NCBI GenBank assembly: GCA_002503825.1
Contig: DASP01000003.1
Coordinates: 1-45,407 of the forward strand
Reading direction: 5' to 3'
From: Methanoregulaceae archaeon UBA467
GTDB lineage: Archaea; Halobacteriota; Methanomicrobia; Methanomicrobiales; Methanospirillaceae
Length of the DNA: 45,407 bases
This document shows, piece by piece, positions 17,077-26,058 of the stretch (positions within the stretch are counted from its first letter, which is position 1; every line of letters starts with the position of its first letter). Position numbers and translations under genes: made by a program. The notes beneath the pieces were generated by a model. That model was given only the letters and a program-made list of their open reading frames with translations. It searched no databases and was not told the DNA's origin.

Positions 17077-17345
17077 TCTCATTCTCCCGGAATAGTACGG
17101 GGGCCTGCAGATATTAAACCACACCTGCCGGGTGCTCACGGGATGGAGATACGGCTGTCATAAAATGCCCCGCTGCTGCCCGTTCCGGATCCTGAACAAC
17201 TCTAAAAAGTAAAATACATGCATCAACACTTTCCCGGATTCCATGTCGCCTGGCATCCGCGGTGTACCGCTCTTTGGCAGAATGGCGTGCCTGGAAAGGG
17301 CACGCTTCAAACGCGACGACCACCCCCGGGTGCGAGAGTCATTCC

Positions 17346-18797
17346 TCATTCATCCTTTTGCTTTTTCCATAAAATGCCAAGGAATATGATAAGAACCGCT
17401 GCACCGGCAGTCAGTACTCCCCAGGTCAGCAGGCTGATCCCTGGAATCGCGGTTTCATTCCTTTCAGGCCCGGGCATCGACGCTGAGAGTACAAAATTGT
17501 TGGCTTCTGCAGGTGAACCCGGTACAGGTGCAGGGATTACGATCCTGTTCCCGTCGACAACGACCCCGGTGGGGGAGCTTGCCAGTATCACCTCATCTGC
17601 AGGGTGCGCGACGAGAATATAATACCTGCAGCCACCGGGCATCCTGAAATTATACGAGCCCCCTGCATCGGTCTCGACAGCTCCTGACGGGATACCCGGG
17701 GAACCCGGAGCTTCTGAACAGAAAATCTCTACCGGCGCCCCGGTCAGGGGCTCTTCACCTGCACCGGGAACCTGCCGGAACACCTGTCCTGTTATCACCA
17801 CTTCCTCAGGCGGGACTCCTCCCTGGGATTCCGGCTCTCCCTCGGGGGGAGTATCAACAGGTATCACCGGCGCAGCCTCAGGTCCTGTACCCGGATCTGA
17901 CGGCGTGAACTGCTGAGTTCCCGGTAACGGAGTGGCAGGAGCAGGGATATTTGAAGGAGACGGCGATGCAGGGGTCTGAGCGGGAGTGCTTCCCGGGACG
18001 GTTGCGGAAGTGAGCCAGAACTTGTTCCCGGTCAGCACCTTTCCCTGCAATGGTTCAATCCCGGACGGGTTGCCGTACTGGATTACAGTGGGCCGGACTG
18101 CGTCACCCCCGGCCGAGGTTGCGCCATTCGGTGATAACGGGAACGCAGGCGGGAGTTCAAGGAGGATAAGGTAATACGGGCTGCACCCGCTCACCGGGGT
18201 GATTTCCCAGTACCCGGCAGGATCGGTCTGCGTCTGCCCGGTGATTGACCCGGCCGGGAGCGGCAGCGCGGGATCGGGATTGACCGGTCCTCCTGCACAA
18301 TGACACGATATATCAATTCCCGCAACCGGGGTGCTCTCATCACCAGGAGCCCCTTCGTAAACCCTGCCCGAGAACCGCTCAGTGCGGTACCAGAACTTGT
18401 TTCCTGTCAGTGTCCTGCCTGGGAGAGGGCCGGCATACTCGATCATTTCAGGGTCGATGACCGTTCCTCCCACACTGGTGGCACCTTCGTTGATCATGGG
18501 TGCGGCTGCCGATGACCTGATAAGTACGTAGTACGGACATGCCTGAAGTACAGGGATTTCCCAGTACCCGGCAGGATCGGTCACCGACTGCCCTATCAGG
18601 GTTCCCCAGGAGATCATTTTGGCAGGGTCCTGCGCCTGCTGGCTGCAGTAACAGGAGATGGTTATCCCGGGAACCGGGACGCTTTCATCCAGGGTGAGCC
18701 CGTCGTAGACCCTTCCGGAGAGGGCCGTCACCCCGGTGCAGGGCAGACAGATGAGGCCTGCCAGGAGAAGAGTACAGATGAAAATGCGGTGATTCAT
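17346..18797 (-). CDS. Surface protein with repeated beta domains and C-terminal anchor
   Basis: A 483-residue exported protein. The signal peptide MNHRIFICTLLLAGLICLPC is followed by two homologous domains of about 125 residues. Each starts with SGRVY(D/E)G....DES(V/T)PV.GI.ISC.C, passes through TDPAGYWEI....CPYY(V/L)I, and ends GATS.GG....P..I.Y..PL.G..LTGNKFW. A third, diverged unit follows a Pro/Thr/Glu linker (about residues 290-345). These look like SdrD-B/transthyretin-type beta sandwiches. A single membrane helix (ISLLTWGVLTAGAAVLIIFL) and tail WKKQKDE end the protein. It is probably an envelope adhesin-like protein. The start is set by the signal peptide. Confidence 0.82.
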   Translation of the reverse strand: MNHRIFICTLLLAGLICLPCTGVTALSGRVYDGLTLDESVPVPGITISCYCSQQAQDPAKMISWGTLIGQSVTDPAGYWEIPVLQACPYYVLIRSSAAAPMINEGATSVGGTVIDPEMIEYAGPLPGRTLTGNKFWYRTERFSGRVYEGAPGDESTPVAGIDISCHCAGGPVNPDPALPLPAGSITGQTQTDPAGYWEITPVSGCSPYYLILLELPPAFPLSPNGATSAGGDAVRPTVIQYGNPSGIEPLQGKVLTGNKFWLTSATVPGSTPAQTPASPSPSNIPAPATPLPGTQQFTPSDPGTGPEAAPVIPVDTPPEGEPESQGGVPPEEVVITGQVFRQVPGAGEEPLTGAPVEIFCSEAPGSPGIPSGAVETDAGGSYNFRMPGGCRYYILVAHPADEVILASSPTGVVVDGNRIVIPAPVPGSPAEANNFVLSASMPGPERNETAIPGISLLTWGVLTAGAAVLIIFLGILWKKQKDE

Positions 18798-19140
18798 TGA
18801 TAAGACGCCTGATACAGAGGTAGCGGGTCTACGTAATGTTATTTTCGGATCTGAAAAGGGTCTGCAGAGGGAATTCCATATACGACATACGATGAGGAAT
18901 TGAGTCATAGCCGGTCAAAAGAGGTCCGTATCCTCCCGGCCCTGTCAGGATCCACTTTGCCAATAAAGCCTGAACGGTTAAACAAACCTGCATTTCTCCC
19001 GGAAATATCCGGGACCATCACAGGGAATCATCCGTTTATGACCGTATGTTTTGCAGGAGAGCAGGATTACCCAACAGGATCCCAAAAAAAAGAAACAGTT
19101 ATACGGAACAGTTTTCCAGGGAGACCATGAAAATAACCAC
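18798..19140. other. Intergenic region upstream of the surface protein gene
   Basis: No gene supported. The surface-protein frame remains open to 18908 but without family-like sequence. No convincing TATA box or repeat found. Confidence 0.3.
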
Positions 19141-20289
19141 TTATACTGCTTTTTGTGTGGAGTCCCCTGCCGGACGGTATGCGCCTTCAGGAACAGCCAT
19201 CTCGAAGCGGACACCTTTCCCGGCAACCCCGTTTTCACAGATCGAGATGTGGGTTATCGCAAGAATCTCCCGGGAGAGGAAGAGACCAAAACCGGTATGC
19301 CTGAAAAACTCACGCCGGAATATCTTCTCCTTTACGTCATCCCGGACGCCGACACCATTATCCTCGTAAATAATCAGGCATTCCCGGCCGGATCCCGAAC
19401 ATGAAAACCGTATCCGGGAAATAGTCTCACCGTGCCGGATCGAATTTTCGACAAGATTGTAAAATACTTTCTGAAGAAGTGGATCCGCATAAATCTCCAT
19501 CGCGGGAAGATCGATAGTCAGCGTAATCCCGGGGGTAATCAGGGATGCCGTTGCAGACCTGATTGTCGCTGCAACGTCCTGCCATACTGCCGACTTGACC
19601 CCTATATCCTGGTAAAAGCCTGTAAACTGAATATGGGTCTTAATTGCCTCGACGGCATCTATCTCCTTATCAATAAACGACATGATACCCGGGTCACCAG
19701 GATCCATCTCCTTTGAGAGGTAGAGATACCCGTTTAAGACCATCATCTTGTTCATGATATCATGCCGGGTGATACTGTTAAGCAGGTTTAGTTTTTTATT
19801 TGCCTGGAATACCGCATCCTGTGCCTTTTTCAGTTCTTCAAGCTGGCGCTCGCTGACTTTTTTCATCTCCCGGTATGCCCTCACCTGCCGGGTAAGGTCA
19901 GAGACGTCCTCGATGATCACAAGGGCATAAATTTCTTTATTGTGGTTACTCATCGGGATGAACGATGTCTTCTGGACGCGGAGTGTCCCGTTCGGGAGCG
20001 TGCAGGGAAACAGGTGGGGATGGAACATCGAAGAGAAGAGGACTGCAGGGCCGCCGCTGAACATCTGGTTTACCCGTGTCATTACTGCAGGGTTTTTAAG
20101 GGAGGGGTACCGGTCAAAAAGATTCATACCCACAGCCTCTTCCGGTGTAATCCCGGTCCACCCGGCCATACAGGCATTCCAGAAAAGAACAGAGAAGTCA
20201 GGTCCGAGGACTATTACTCCGCTCGGAATCATGTCATACAGTGTGAAACACGGATCTAAGGAGCGTGATTCTTCCATCCGGTCACTCAT
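19141..20289 (-). CDS. PAS-domain sensor histidine kinase
   Basis: A 382-residue soluble kinase. Residues 15-130 form a PAS domain (YDMIPSGVIVLGPDFSVLFWNACMAGWTGITPEEAVG), followed by a coiled coil (EMKKVSERQLEELKKAQDAVFQANKKL). The phospho-acceptor region LLNSITRHDIMNKMMVLNGYL is the methanogen HisKA-like type. The ATPase domain has an N box (VFYNLVENSIRHG), a G1 box (YEDNGVGVRDDVKEKIF) and TGFGLFLSREIL. There are no membrane helices. The ATG overlaps the CheC stop (ATGA), so it is the third gene of a CheY-CheC-kinase operon; the CheY protein is the obvious phosphotransfer partner. Confidence 0.92.
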   Translation of the reverse strand: MSDRMEESRSLDPCFTLYDMIPSGVIVLGPDFSVLFWNACMAGWTGITPEEAVGMNLFDRYPSLKNPAVMTRVNQMFSGGPAVLFSSMFHPHLFPCTLPNGTLRVQKTSFIPMSNHNKEIYALVIIEDVSDLTRQVRAYREMKKVSERQLEELKKAQDAVFQANKKLNLLNSITRHDIMNKMMVLNGYLYLSKEMDPGDPGIMSFIDKEIDAVEAIKTHIQFTGFYQDIGVKSAVWQDVAATIRSATASLITPGITLTIDLPAMEIYADPLLQKVFYNLVENSIRHGETISRIRFSCSGSGRECLIIYEDNGVGVRDDVKEKIFRREFFRHTGFGLFLSREILAITHISICENGVAGKGVRFEMAVPEGAYRPAGDSTQKAV

Positions 20290-20897
20290 CTGTCCAAGGC
20301 CTGCCTGATACTTTTTACAAGATGGTCGAGCGATCCGACCTCGAGAATAAGGAGTATATCTCCTTCAATATTGAGTGATTCGATTAAAAAACTCGCACGT
20401 GCAAGTAAAACCCATTCATCGATTGCACGTGCTTTTTTCAGCCCTGCAATATCTCCGACGGCACCTTCATAATAGACCGGCAGCGAGTACGTGAGATGTT
20501 CTGAAAGGACATTTGCTATGGACCCCATCACTGCATTGATGATGATGTTTCCTACCTCCTTGAGGGCCTCGATCCTCATGACATCAAGATCCGGGCTGTC
20601 TTCGGTTTCACCGGTCAGCAGCATGACAAGGGCGAGAGCACTCTCCGGTGGAAACACCACCGCGGTGACCCCTGTAAACGAACCGTTAAAATCGAGCAGG
20701 ACTGCCGATAAAACGTCACCTGAGATGATCTTCTGGTCCTTTTTTGTAATATCCTTAAACGGGATAAGGTCAATAAACGGTATTTTAAGGCGGATGTGTG
20801 ATCCGGTCATCTCGTTAAGCTGGCCGGCAGCTCTCCCGACGCCAATATTGACGATTTCCCGGATTGCATCAATAGTCTCTTTATCGACAGCTTTCAT
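20286..20897 (-). CDS. cheC: CheC-like phosphatase of CheY-P
   Basis: A 203-residue CheC/CheX/FliY fold protein. Two copies of the active-site pattern are visible: DAIREIVNIGVGRAAGQLNEM (about residues 9-29) and ALKEVGNIIINAVMGSIANVL (about 115-135), each with the E..N pair needed for hydrolysis of the aspartyl phosphate. Two active sites favour CheC over CheX. The gene start overlaps the end of the CheY gene by 17 bases and its stop overlaps the kinase start, so all three are coupled. The kinase and not CheA is its neighbour, so it probably damps a dedicated two-component route. Confidence 0.88.
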   Translation of the reverse strand: MKAVDKETIDAIREIVNIGVGRAAGQLNEMTGSHIRLKIPFIDLIPFKDITKKDQKIISGDVLSAVLLDFNGSFTGVTAVVFPPESALALVMLLTGETEDSPDLDVMRIEALKEVGNIIINAVMGSIANVLSEHLTYSLPVYYEGAVGDIAGLKKARAIDEWVLLARASFLIESLNIEGDILLILEVGSLDHLVKSIRQALDR

Positions 20898-21261
20898 GGA
20901 TACCGCCGGCAAGCGCACTGCTGATTGCAGGTTGCAAATCTTCTTTTTTTGCAGGCTTATTGAGGAATGCCATTGCCCCCATCCGACGGCAGCTGTCCCT
21001 CGTACTCACCTGGACATCAGAGGTTACAACGATTACAGGTATCTTGATCTGCTTTGTTTTCATCTGCTCAAGCACCCAGAACCCGTCGTACTCGGGCATG
21101 AGAAGGTCGGTGATAATGACATCCGGTTTTCTGTCAGATGCCTTTTCAATACCCTCTTCTCCATTGTCTGCGGTAATGACCTGATACCCCATCCCGGTGA
21201 GGGTATTTGACAGTATCTTTCGCTGGAATGCCGAATCATCAACAACAAGAATTGTAACCAT
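20881..21261 (-). CDS. CheY-like single-domain response regulator
   Basis: A 126-residue receiver domain with no output domain. The acidic pair D8 D9, phospho-acceptor D52 in VIITDLLMPEYDG, switch Thr80 (VIVVTSD) and Lys102 (FLNKPAKK) are all present. It heads the operon with CheC and the PAS kinase, so it is predicted to be phosphorylated by that kinase and reset by CheC. The downstream effect is not visible here; a motor, MCP or protein partner is possible. Confidence 0.93.
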   Translation of the reverse strand: MVTILVVDDSAFQRKILSNTLTGMGYQVITADNGEEGIEKASDRKPDVIITDLLMPEYDGFWVLEQMKTKQIKIPVIVVTSDVQVSTRDSCRRMGAMAFLNKPAKKEDLQPAISSALAGGIHESCR

Positions 21262-21597
21262 AAACTAAACTCCAAACCATTATCTGGCAGACGGGCATGC
21301 CATAAATCTTCTAGATATTGCCCTGCAAAGGAAAAAGAGTATCTAATTTGTTTTCTCCGGCCTTCCCGGAACATCAGCACTTTTCTGGGGGGCGGACAGG
21401 GTATGGCTGCACTGGAAAAAGTGATAAAACACCTGATGATTGAACCGGAAGACTGGCCGGCAGAAGCAGTTTCGTGGCTGCAGGTCCCCCGGACCGGTGA
21501 GATTTAAGACCCGGGCCATTGTGTCTTAATCTGCCCGTACAGGAATTACCGGCAGGGAATAATCTTTTTTAAAAGAGAACTAATAAAAAGGATGAAT
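21262..21597. other. Intergenic region between cheY-like and histone genes
   Basis: This contains the cheY upstream region and one candidate mini-ORF (listed separately). No strong TATA box was identified; an AT-rich patch lies at 21268-21285 just before cheY. Confidence 0.3.
21403..21507 (+). CDS. Candidate 34-residue mini-ORF
   Basis: An ORF from ATG to TAA encoding a Trp-containing acidic peptide (MAALEKVIKHLMIEPEDWPA at its start). A G-rich stretch lies just upstream, but spacing to a ribosome-binding site is only fair. There is no family match. It may be chance or a remnant of a longer protein. Confidence 0.2.
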   Translation: MAALEKVIKHLMIEPEDWPAEAVSWLQVPRTGEI

Positions 21598-21804
21598 TCA
21601 GGCGGACTTTGCCGCGAGATCAACATCCTCTTCCTTGATCGTCTTTCGACCTGCGTGCATTGCAAGCCGGTTCGCTTCTTTGACAAGGTTTGCAATGTAG
21701 TCTTCTGTCTTTGCTACCAGAGCTTCTGCAGCGTCGCTTCCGACTCTCTCAGCTCCATTCTTTTTGGCAATCCTTACAACTGCCGCAATAGGTAAATCTG
21801 CCAC
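21598..21804 (-). CDS. Archaeal histone (HMf family)
   Basis: A 68-residue histone-fold protein that dimerises and wraps DNA. Family signatures are visible: LPIAAVVRIAKKNGAERV, SDAAEALVAKTEDYIANLVKEAN and LAMHAGRKTIKEEDVDLA. The start codon is GTG, with the ribosome-binding site GAGGT about nine bases upstream. A strong TATA box lies at 21839-21848. No second histone gene was seen in the window. Length and the absence of tails are normal for methanogen histones. Confidence 0.95.
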   Translation of the reverse strand: MADLPIAAVVRIAKKNGAERVGSDAAEALVAKTEDYIANLVKEANRLAMHAGRKTIKEEDVDLAAKSA

Positions 21805-21838
21805 CTTGATTACCTCAAAAGATTAAAGCATCGCCACA

Positions 21839-21848
21839 TATTTATAAG
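21839..21848 (-). promoter_or_regulatory. TATA box of the histone gene
   Basis: On the minus strand CTTATAAATA is a near-perfect archaeal TATA element about 35 bases before the GTG start, consistent with a short leader and high expression. Confidence 0.75.
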
Positions 21849-22235
21849 TTACCCTGAATTTGCCTCCGGAGTGGGGCTCGTTTTGCCTGGCGCCATAAAA
21901 TTCCTGTCTCCGGAACATTCAGAACCACCTGATATACGATCCGGGAGATCATTTTCTATAAATCCGGCCTCAATCTGATGAGCAATTCCATCTTTTTGCA
22001 TAAGGTCCGCGTAATTGCCAGGATGCGCAGATCCGGGTCGTCCTTGCGGGATGACCGCAATTATGAATTAAAACCGTGCGATCATTAAAATCTTACCGTT
22101 ACAGTCATCACGGGGGCCGGATAGTAAGGGCGGATGACACTCCTGGCCCACCTGGTTACCCGGATGGCCCGGTCCTGCAGCCTTACTTCCGACCTGCCCG
22201 TCCGGTTTTTATCTTCCTCTGCCCTACTACCAGTA
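21849..22235. other. Intergenic region between histone and DUF6790 genes
   Basis: No gene supported. The DUF6790 frame is open from 22134, but the first 34 codons lack membrane-helix character. AT-rich bases at 22062-22095 could contain a promoter for the membrane protein. Confidence 0.3.
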
Positions 22236-22757
22236 ATGACTCTCATCGGACTGATCTGGCCGGTATTTTTCCCTGTACTCGGGGCACTCATCTCACTGGT
22301 TCATATTTACCTGAAACACTACCGGGGGCTGTCGGCACTCGAAACGGTCCTTGTCTGGCAGCTCGCCGCAGGACTGGGACTTGCTTATATTTACGGGGGA
22401 CTCGGGCACCTTTTCTTGTCTGACCAGGTTGCCGCATCTATCGGCTGGCCGCCGGGGAGCCCGTTCCAGCGTGAAGTCGGGATGTGGGACCTCTCGATGG
22501 GAATTGTCGGTATTTTCTGCCTGAAATTCAGGAATGAAGGTTTTTTTACTGCAACGATCCTGGGTACAGGGATTTTTTCAGTGGGGGCAGGGCTCGGACA
22601 TGTCTACGAACTGGTCGCACATGGCGACTTTGCGCCCAACAATGCCGGCCCTGTGATGTACATGGATATTATTTACCCGATCATACTTGCCGTACTCCTG
22701 ATCATGTATCACCAGGGAAAAAAAGCTGAGAAACGTGGATACCCGGTTCGCCCCTGA
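22236..22757 (+). CDS. DUF6790-like small integral membrane protein
   Basis: A 173-residue protein with about five membrane helices, starting MTLIGLIWPVFFPVLGALIS, then TVLVWQLAAGLGLAYIYGGLGHL, VGMWDLSMGIVGIFCLKF, TATILGTGIFSVGAGLGHVYEL and MDIIYPIILAVLLIMY, ending in a basic tail KKAEKRGYPVRP. The conserved Gly/His pairs (GGLGHLF, AGLGHVYEL) are typical of DUF6790, a family without known function. The start is placed where the first helix begins. It is convergent with ahbC. Confidence 0.72.
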   Translation: MTLIGLIWPVFFPVLGALISLVHIYLKHYRGLSALETVLVWQLAAGLGLAYIYGGLGHLFLSDQVAASIGWPPGSPFQREVGMWDLSMGIVGIFCLKFRNEGFFTATILGTGIFSVGAGLGHVYELVAHGDFAPNNAGPVMYMDIIYPIILAVLLIMYHQGKKAEKRGYPVRP

Positions 22758-22798
22758 TACTGCGGCAGGTCCGGGGAACCGCTGCAGTACCTGTGACC

Positions 22799-23998
22799 CT
22801 ATTCACGTTCATTGTGGTCCTGTTCAATAAAACAGAACGGATCTTCCGCTGAAAAATCTCCCGCCGCGGAATATGCACGGACCCGGCACCCTCCTCCGCA
22901 GAGATGAAAATAACCGCAATCCCTGCATTTTCCCCCGATTGACGGGTTTTTACTCCGGAAACGCGCTAGAACCGGATGGGAGTCGTCCGCCCAGATCCGG
23001 GAAAACCGGCGTTCCCTGATATTCCCGGTTAAAAAATCAGGTGAACGGGCGAACTGGCAGGGATATACATTTCCCGCAGGATCGATGTTTGCCACGCGGT
23101 CTCCCGCGCTGCACCCGCCTTTCAGGGATTTCAGGAGTTTTTCTGCATCTTCAAGATCCGGCGATCCGTCACGCTCCATCGACCGGAGCAGGTGGATGCC
23201 GTCCTGGGGCGCATCGACTGTCAGGTACTCCATTGCATCCGGGCCGGTCTCCTTTGCTTTCCGGTAGAGACTGTCAAGGGCTCCGGTAACCTCTTCACTG
23301 CCGAGTTGCAACCGTTCGTAGGCATCCCTCCCCCGGCCGCAGGGCACCAGCCAGTACAGGCAGAACCTGGATGCCCCAAGTGTCAGGGCGAGATCGATGA
23401 GTGGTTCAAGTTCATCGCGGTTCTCCCGGGTGAGGGTGACCCGGACCCCGCACCGGACTCCGGCCTCACGGCAATGGGCAAAGGCAGCTATTGATCGCCT
23501 GAATGAGCCGGGCGAATTCCTGAAACGGTCATGGGTTTCTGCACAGGCCCCGTCAAGCGAGATACCGGCATATTCAATACCGCATTTCCTTATTTTTCCG
23601 GCTGTTTCCGCCGTGATAAGGGTGCCGTTGGTGCTGAGCGCGGTCTTTATCCCTTTCAGGGCGGCATAATCAGCCAGGTCCCAGATATCTTCGCGCATGA
23701 GGGGTTCCCCGCCCGTGAACAGGATCAGCGGAACGCCCATGCCGGCCAGGTCGTCGATGAGGCCGAGTGCCTCGGTTGTCGTCAGTTCCCCTCCTCTCCG
23801 GTCCTGCGGACCGGACTGGCTGTAACAGTGCCTGCAGCTGAGGTTGCACAGGTTCGTAACATTCCAGAACACAACAGGCCTGCGCAGACCTGCAAATGCG
23901 AGGTACCTGCTTGGCACCTGACCGGCCGGGCTGTTCCGGTGCTTCATCACGGCACTCACCGTTCCCCGCCCGTGTATGCACTGGGTGATCCGGTTCAT
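22799..23998 (-). CDS. ahbC: 12,18-didecarboxysiroheme deacetylase AhbC (radical SAM)
   Basis: Radical SAM/SPASM enzyme of the siroheme-dependent heme pathway. It removes the acetate side chains at C2 and C7 to give Fe-coproporphyrin III. The radical SAM motif is CNLSCRHCYSQ (about residue 52), then LFTGGEPLMREDIWDLADYA. The C-terminal SPASM-type cysteines appear as GGCSAGDRVANIDPAGNVYPC, KCRDCGYFHLCGGGCRVRA and EDPFCFIEQ. The 399 residues are normal. Its ATG overlaps the ahbB stop by four bases; it is the last gene of the ahbDABC operon. Confidence 0.9.
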   Translation of the reverse strand: MNRITQCIHGRGTVSAVMKHRNSPAGQVPSRYLAFAGLRRPVVFWNVTNLCNLSCRHCYSQSGPQDRRGGELTTTEALGLIDDLAGMGVPLILFTGGEPLMREDIWDLADYAALKGIKTALSTNGTLITAETAGKIRKCGIEYAGISLDGACAETHDRFRNSPGSFRRSIAAFAHCREAGVRCGVRVTLTRENRDELEPLIDLALTLGASRFCLYWLVPCGRGRDAYERLQLGSEEVTGALDSLYRKAKETGPDAMEYLTVDAPQDGIHLLRSMERDGSPDLEDAEKLLKSLKGGCSAGDRVANIDPAGNVYPCQFARSPDFLTGNIRERRFSRIWADDSHPVLARFRSKNPSIGGKCRDCGYFHLCGGGCRVRAYSAAGDFSAEDPFCFIEQDHNERE

Positions 23999-24483
23999 GC
24001 CGTATTACTCCCGTTTTCCCGGACCCGGACGTTCGGGACCCGTTTGAACTCTTCAGTACTGAAGAGGACGACATACTCATGGGCACAGATGTGATCCGCA
24101 ATCTCCCCGATTTCAGCAAGAACTGCATCCCGGCTATACCCGTGATGCACGGTATAGACGGTGTACTCCCACCTGCCCGGCACCGGCAGGCGTTCGTAGC
24201 AGTGGGTGACACACGGGTACGACGCCAGCAGGGACCCCATATCTCCGTTCAGTGAATCGACGTGTTTCCATGCAACAAGGGCATTTGCTGATATCCCGAC
24301 CCTCCTCTGGTTGATGCGTGCCCGGAATTTCCGGATTATCCCCGCGTTCTGAAGTTTCCGGATTCTTTCGAGGACCTCGCTGCCGGTAAGGTTCAGCCGC
24401 CTTCCGATCTCTTCGTACGGTTCTCTGACAGGAGGGAGTCCGCCCTCAAGTTCGGAGAGCAGGTGCAGATCAAGCGGGTCCAT
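23995..24483 (-). CDS. ahbB: Siroheme decarboxylase subunit AhbB
   Basis: A 162-residue Lrp/AsnC-like protein of the siroheme decarboxylase pair, which forms 12,18-didecarboxysiroheme. The N-terminal winged-helix part is PLDLHLLSELEGGLPPVREP and the C-terminal part carries CVTHCYERLPVPGRWEYTVY and VLFSTEEFKRVPNVR, the AhbB pattern (HCY with a paired basic Arg, and LFST). The start overlaps the ahbA end by 14 bases and the stop overlaps ahbC by four. Despite the Lrp fold it is an enzyme subunit in characterised homologs. Confidence 0.88.
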   Translation of the reverse strand: MDPLDLHLLSELEGGLPPVREPYEEIGRRLNLTGSEVLERIRKLQNAGIIRKFRARINQRRVGISANALVAWKHVDSLNGDMGSLLASYPCVTHCYERLPVPGRWEYTVYTVHHGYSRDAVLAEIGEIADHICAHEYVVLFSTEEFKRVPNVRVRENGSNTA

Positions 24484-24982
24484 AATTATCCTCCTGTTCT
24501 TCGTCGTTTAAGAAAGAAAACCGCACGTCGATCTTGAGTTTTCTTATCGTGGGAAGGTTAAGGGCATCACGGCCAGGGATTCCTGTCCGCCGCAGGATTT
24601 CTGCCAGTACACGCTGTATGTCTTCTTCACTTTTACCTGAAATGGTAAACCAGAGCGCGTAGTAATGATCACGCCGGAAATTATGGGAGACCCCTGGGTA
24701 GCCGTTGATAATGGCTGCAGTCTCGTGCACTCTTTCGTCGGGTACATGAAGTGCAACCAGTGTCGATGCACAAAGCCCCATCGGCCGGGCTTCGAGGATG
24801 GGGGATATCGCCTTAATAATGCCCTCTTCCAAAAGCCGTTCCAGCCGGTCAAGAAAGACCTGCTCAGGGATTCCCAGCCGCTGTGCGATTGCTTCGAACG
24901 GCCTGGGGACGAGCGGGATATCGTCCTGCAGGGCGTCAAGAATCTGGAGGTCCGTTTCGTCAGGCAGGGGATGACCTGTCAT
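24470..24982 (-). CDS. ahbA: Siroheme decarboxylase subunit AhbA
   Basis: A 170-residue partner of AhbB. The fold is the same, and it has the AhbA markers PLVPRPFEAIAQRLGI, GVSHNFRRDHYYALWFT (histidines expected near the siroheme carboxylates) and LNLPTIRKLKIDVRF. ATG 24982 overlaps the ahbD stop by four bases, which is why it is chosen over the frame opening at 25012. The heterodimer removes the two acetate carboxyls of siroheme at C12 and C18. Confidence 0.88.
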   Translation of the reverse strand: MTGHPLPDETDLQILDALQDDIPLVPRPFEAIAQRLGIPEQVFLDRLERLLEEGIIKAISPILEARPMGLCASTLVALHVPDERVHETAAIINGYPGVSHNFRRDHYYALWFTISGKSEEDIQRVLAEILRRTGIPGRDALNLPTIRKLKIDVRFSFLNDEEQEDNYGPA

Positions 24983-26058
24983 ACCTGGAGACCCTCCGGC
25001 TCGTACAGGCAATACGGATCTTCGGCACAGAGAACTCCGATGAGTTCATCGGGCCGGGCAAGCCCGTCACACCAGTGGAGCGAAAATGCGTCTGCACCCC
25101 GGTACGCCCGGGCCCTGCACCCTCCACAGATGGTTTTGAACCTGCACCTCCCGCACTTCCCGGTAAGGAGATCCGGGTCGCGGAGTGCTGCAAAGATCCC
25201 GGAATTATTCCAGATCTCGTGAAACGGAGTAACCCTGACGTTGCCGGCACTTACCGGAAGGTAGGGGCACGGGGTCACGTCACCGTTTGCATAAATACGG
25301 CAATAACTGATGCCGGCGATGCAACCCCTGCCCCATGCGGGATTATTTATTCCAAGATCATCTGCTATGCGGCGGAATTGCGGGGCACAGGTCGGGCGTA
25401 TGTTCACGTCGCTGTTTTGATATCTGATAAGGATCTGCCGGATCAGTGCCTCATACTCCTGCGGACTTCCGGGTTTTATCTCCCGTGCCCTCCCGGTTGA
25501 CACCGGGAAGAAGACCTGGTAATCGCGGACGCCAAGCGTTGTACCCATTTCGACCACCGCCTCTACACCGGCGATACCGGAATGTAAGACCGACATGTTG
25601 ATCTGGACACCGATCCCCTCGTCCCGGCAATTGCGGATTGCCTGAACTGCTTTCTCCCACACGCCGTCCAGCCCGCGGAACGAATCGTGAATGGCCGGGG
25701 ATGCAGAATCGAGGCTGATGGCAACGGCTTTGATTCCCGCCTCGCTGATCTGTGCGGCCGTCGTCTTATCGATCAGCATCCCGCTTGAACCCATGACCAT
25801 CCGGAGCCCCTGATCGGTGCCGTACCGGGCGATGTCGAAGAGGTCCTCCCTCATGAGCGGTTCGCCCCCGGAGAGTACGACAACAGGTTTCCCGGTCCTG
25901 CATACCTGGTCGATGACGCCGAATGCCTCACTGGTGGAAAGTACCCCTTCTGCCTCACGATCGCCTGCGTCCACGTAACAATGGGCGCACTTCAGGGGAC
26001 ACCTGAGGGTAATGTTCCACGAGATCAGGCGTGGTGAATACGATTGTGCACTGATCAA
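24979..26058 (-). CDS. ahbD: Heme synthase AhbD (radical SAM coproheme decarboxylase)
   Basis: A 359-residue radical SAM/SPASM enzyme that converts the propionates of Fe-coproporphyrin III to vinyls, giving heme b. The radical SAM motif is CPLKCAHCYVD (about residue 19), followed by VLSGGEPLMREDLFDIA. C-terminal cluster ligands lie in NGDVTPCPYLP, KCGRCRFKTICGGCRARA and CAEDPYCLYEPEGLQV, the end typical of AhbD. The start codon is TTG, overlapping the TGA of the catalase remnant (TTGA), so translation probably depends on reinitiation after the remnant. Confidence 0.88.
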   Translation of the reverse strand: MISAQSYSPRLISWNITLRCPLKCAHCYVDAGDREAEGVLSTSEAFGVIDQVCRTGKPVVVLSGGEPLMREDLFDIARYGTDQGLRMVMGSSGMLIDKTTAAQISEAGIKAVAISLDSASPAIHDSFRGLDGVWEKAVQAIRNCRDEGIGVQINMSVLHSGIAGVEAVVEMGTTLGVRDYQVFFPVSTGRAREIKPGSPQEYEALIRQILIRYQNSDVNIRPTCAPQFRRIADDLGINNPAWGRGCIAGISYCRIYANGDVTPCPYLPVSAGNVRVTPFHEIWNNSGIFAALRDPDLLTGKCGRCRFKTICGGCRARAYRGADAFSLHWCDGLARPDELIGVLCAEDPYCLYEPEGLQV

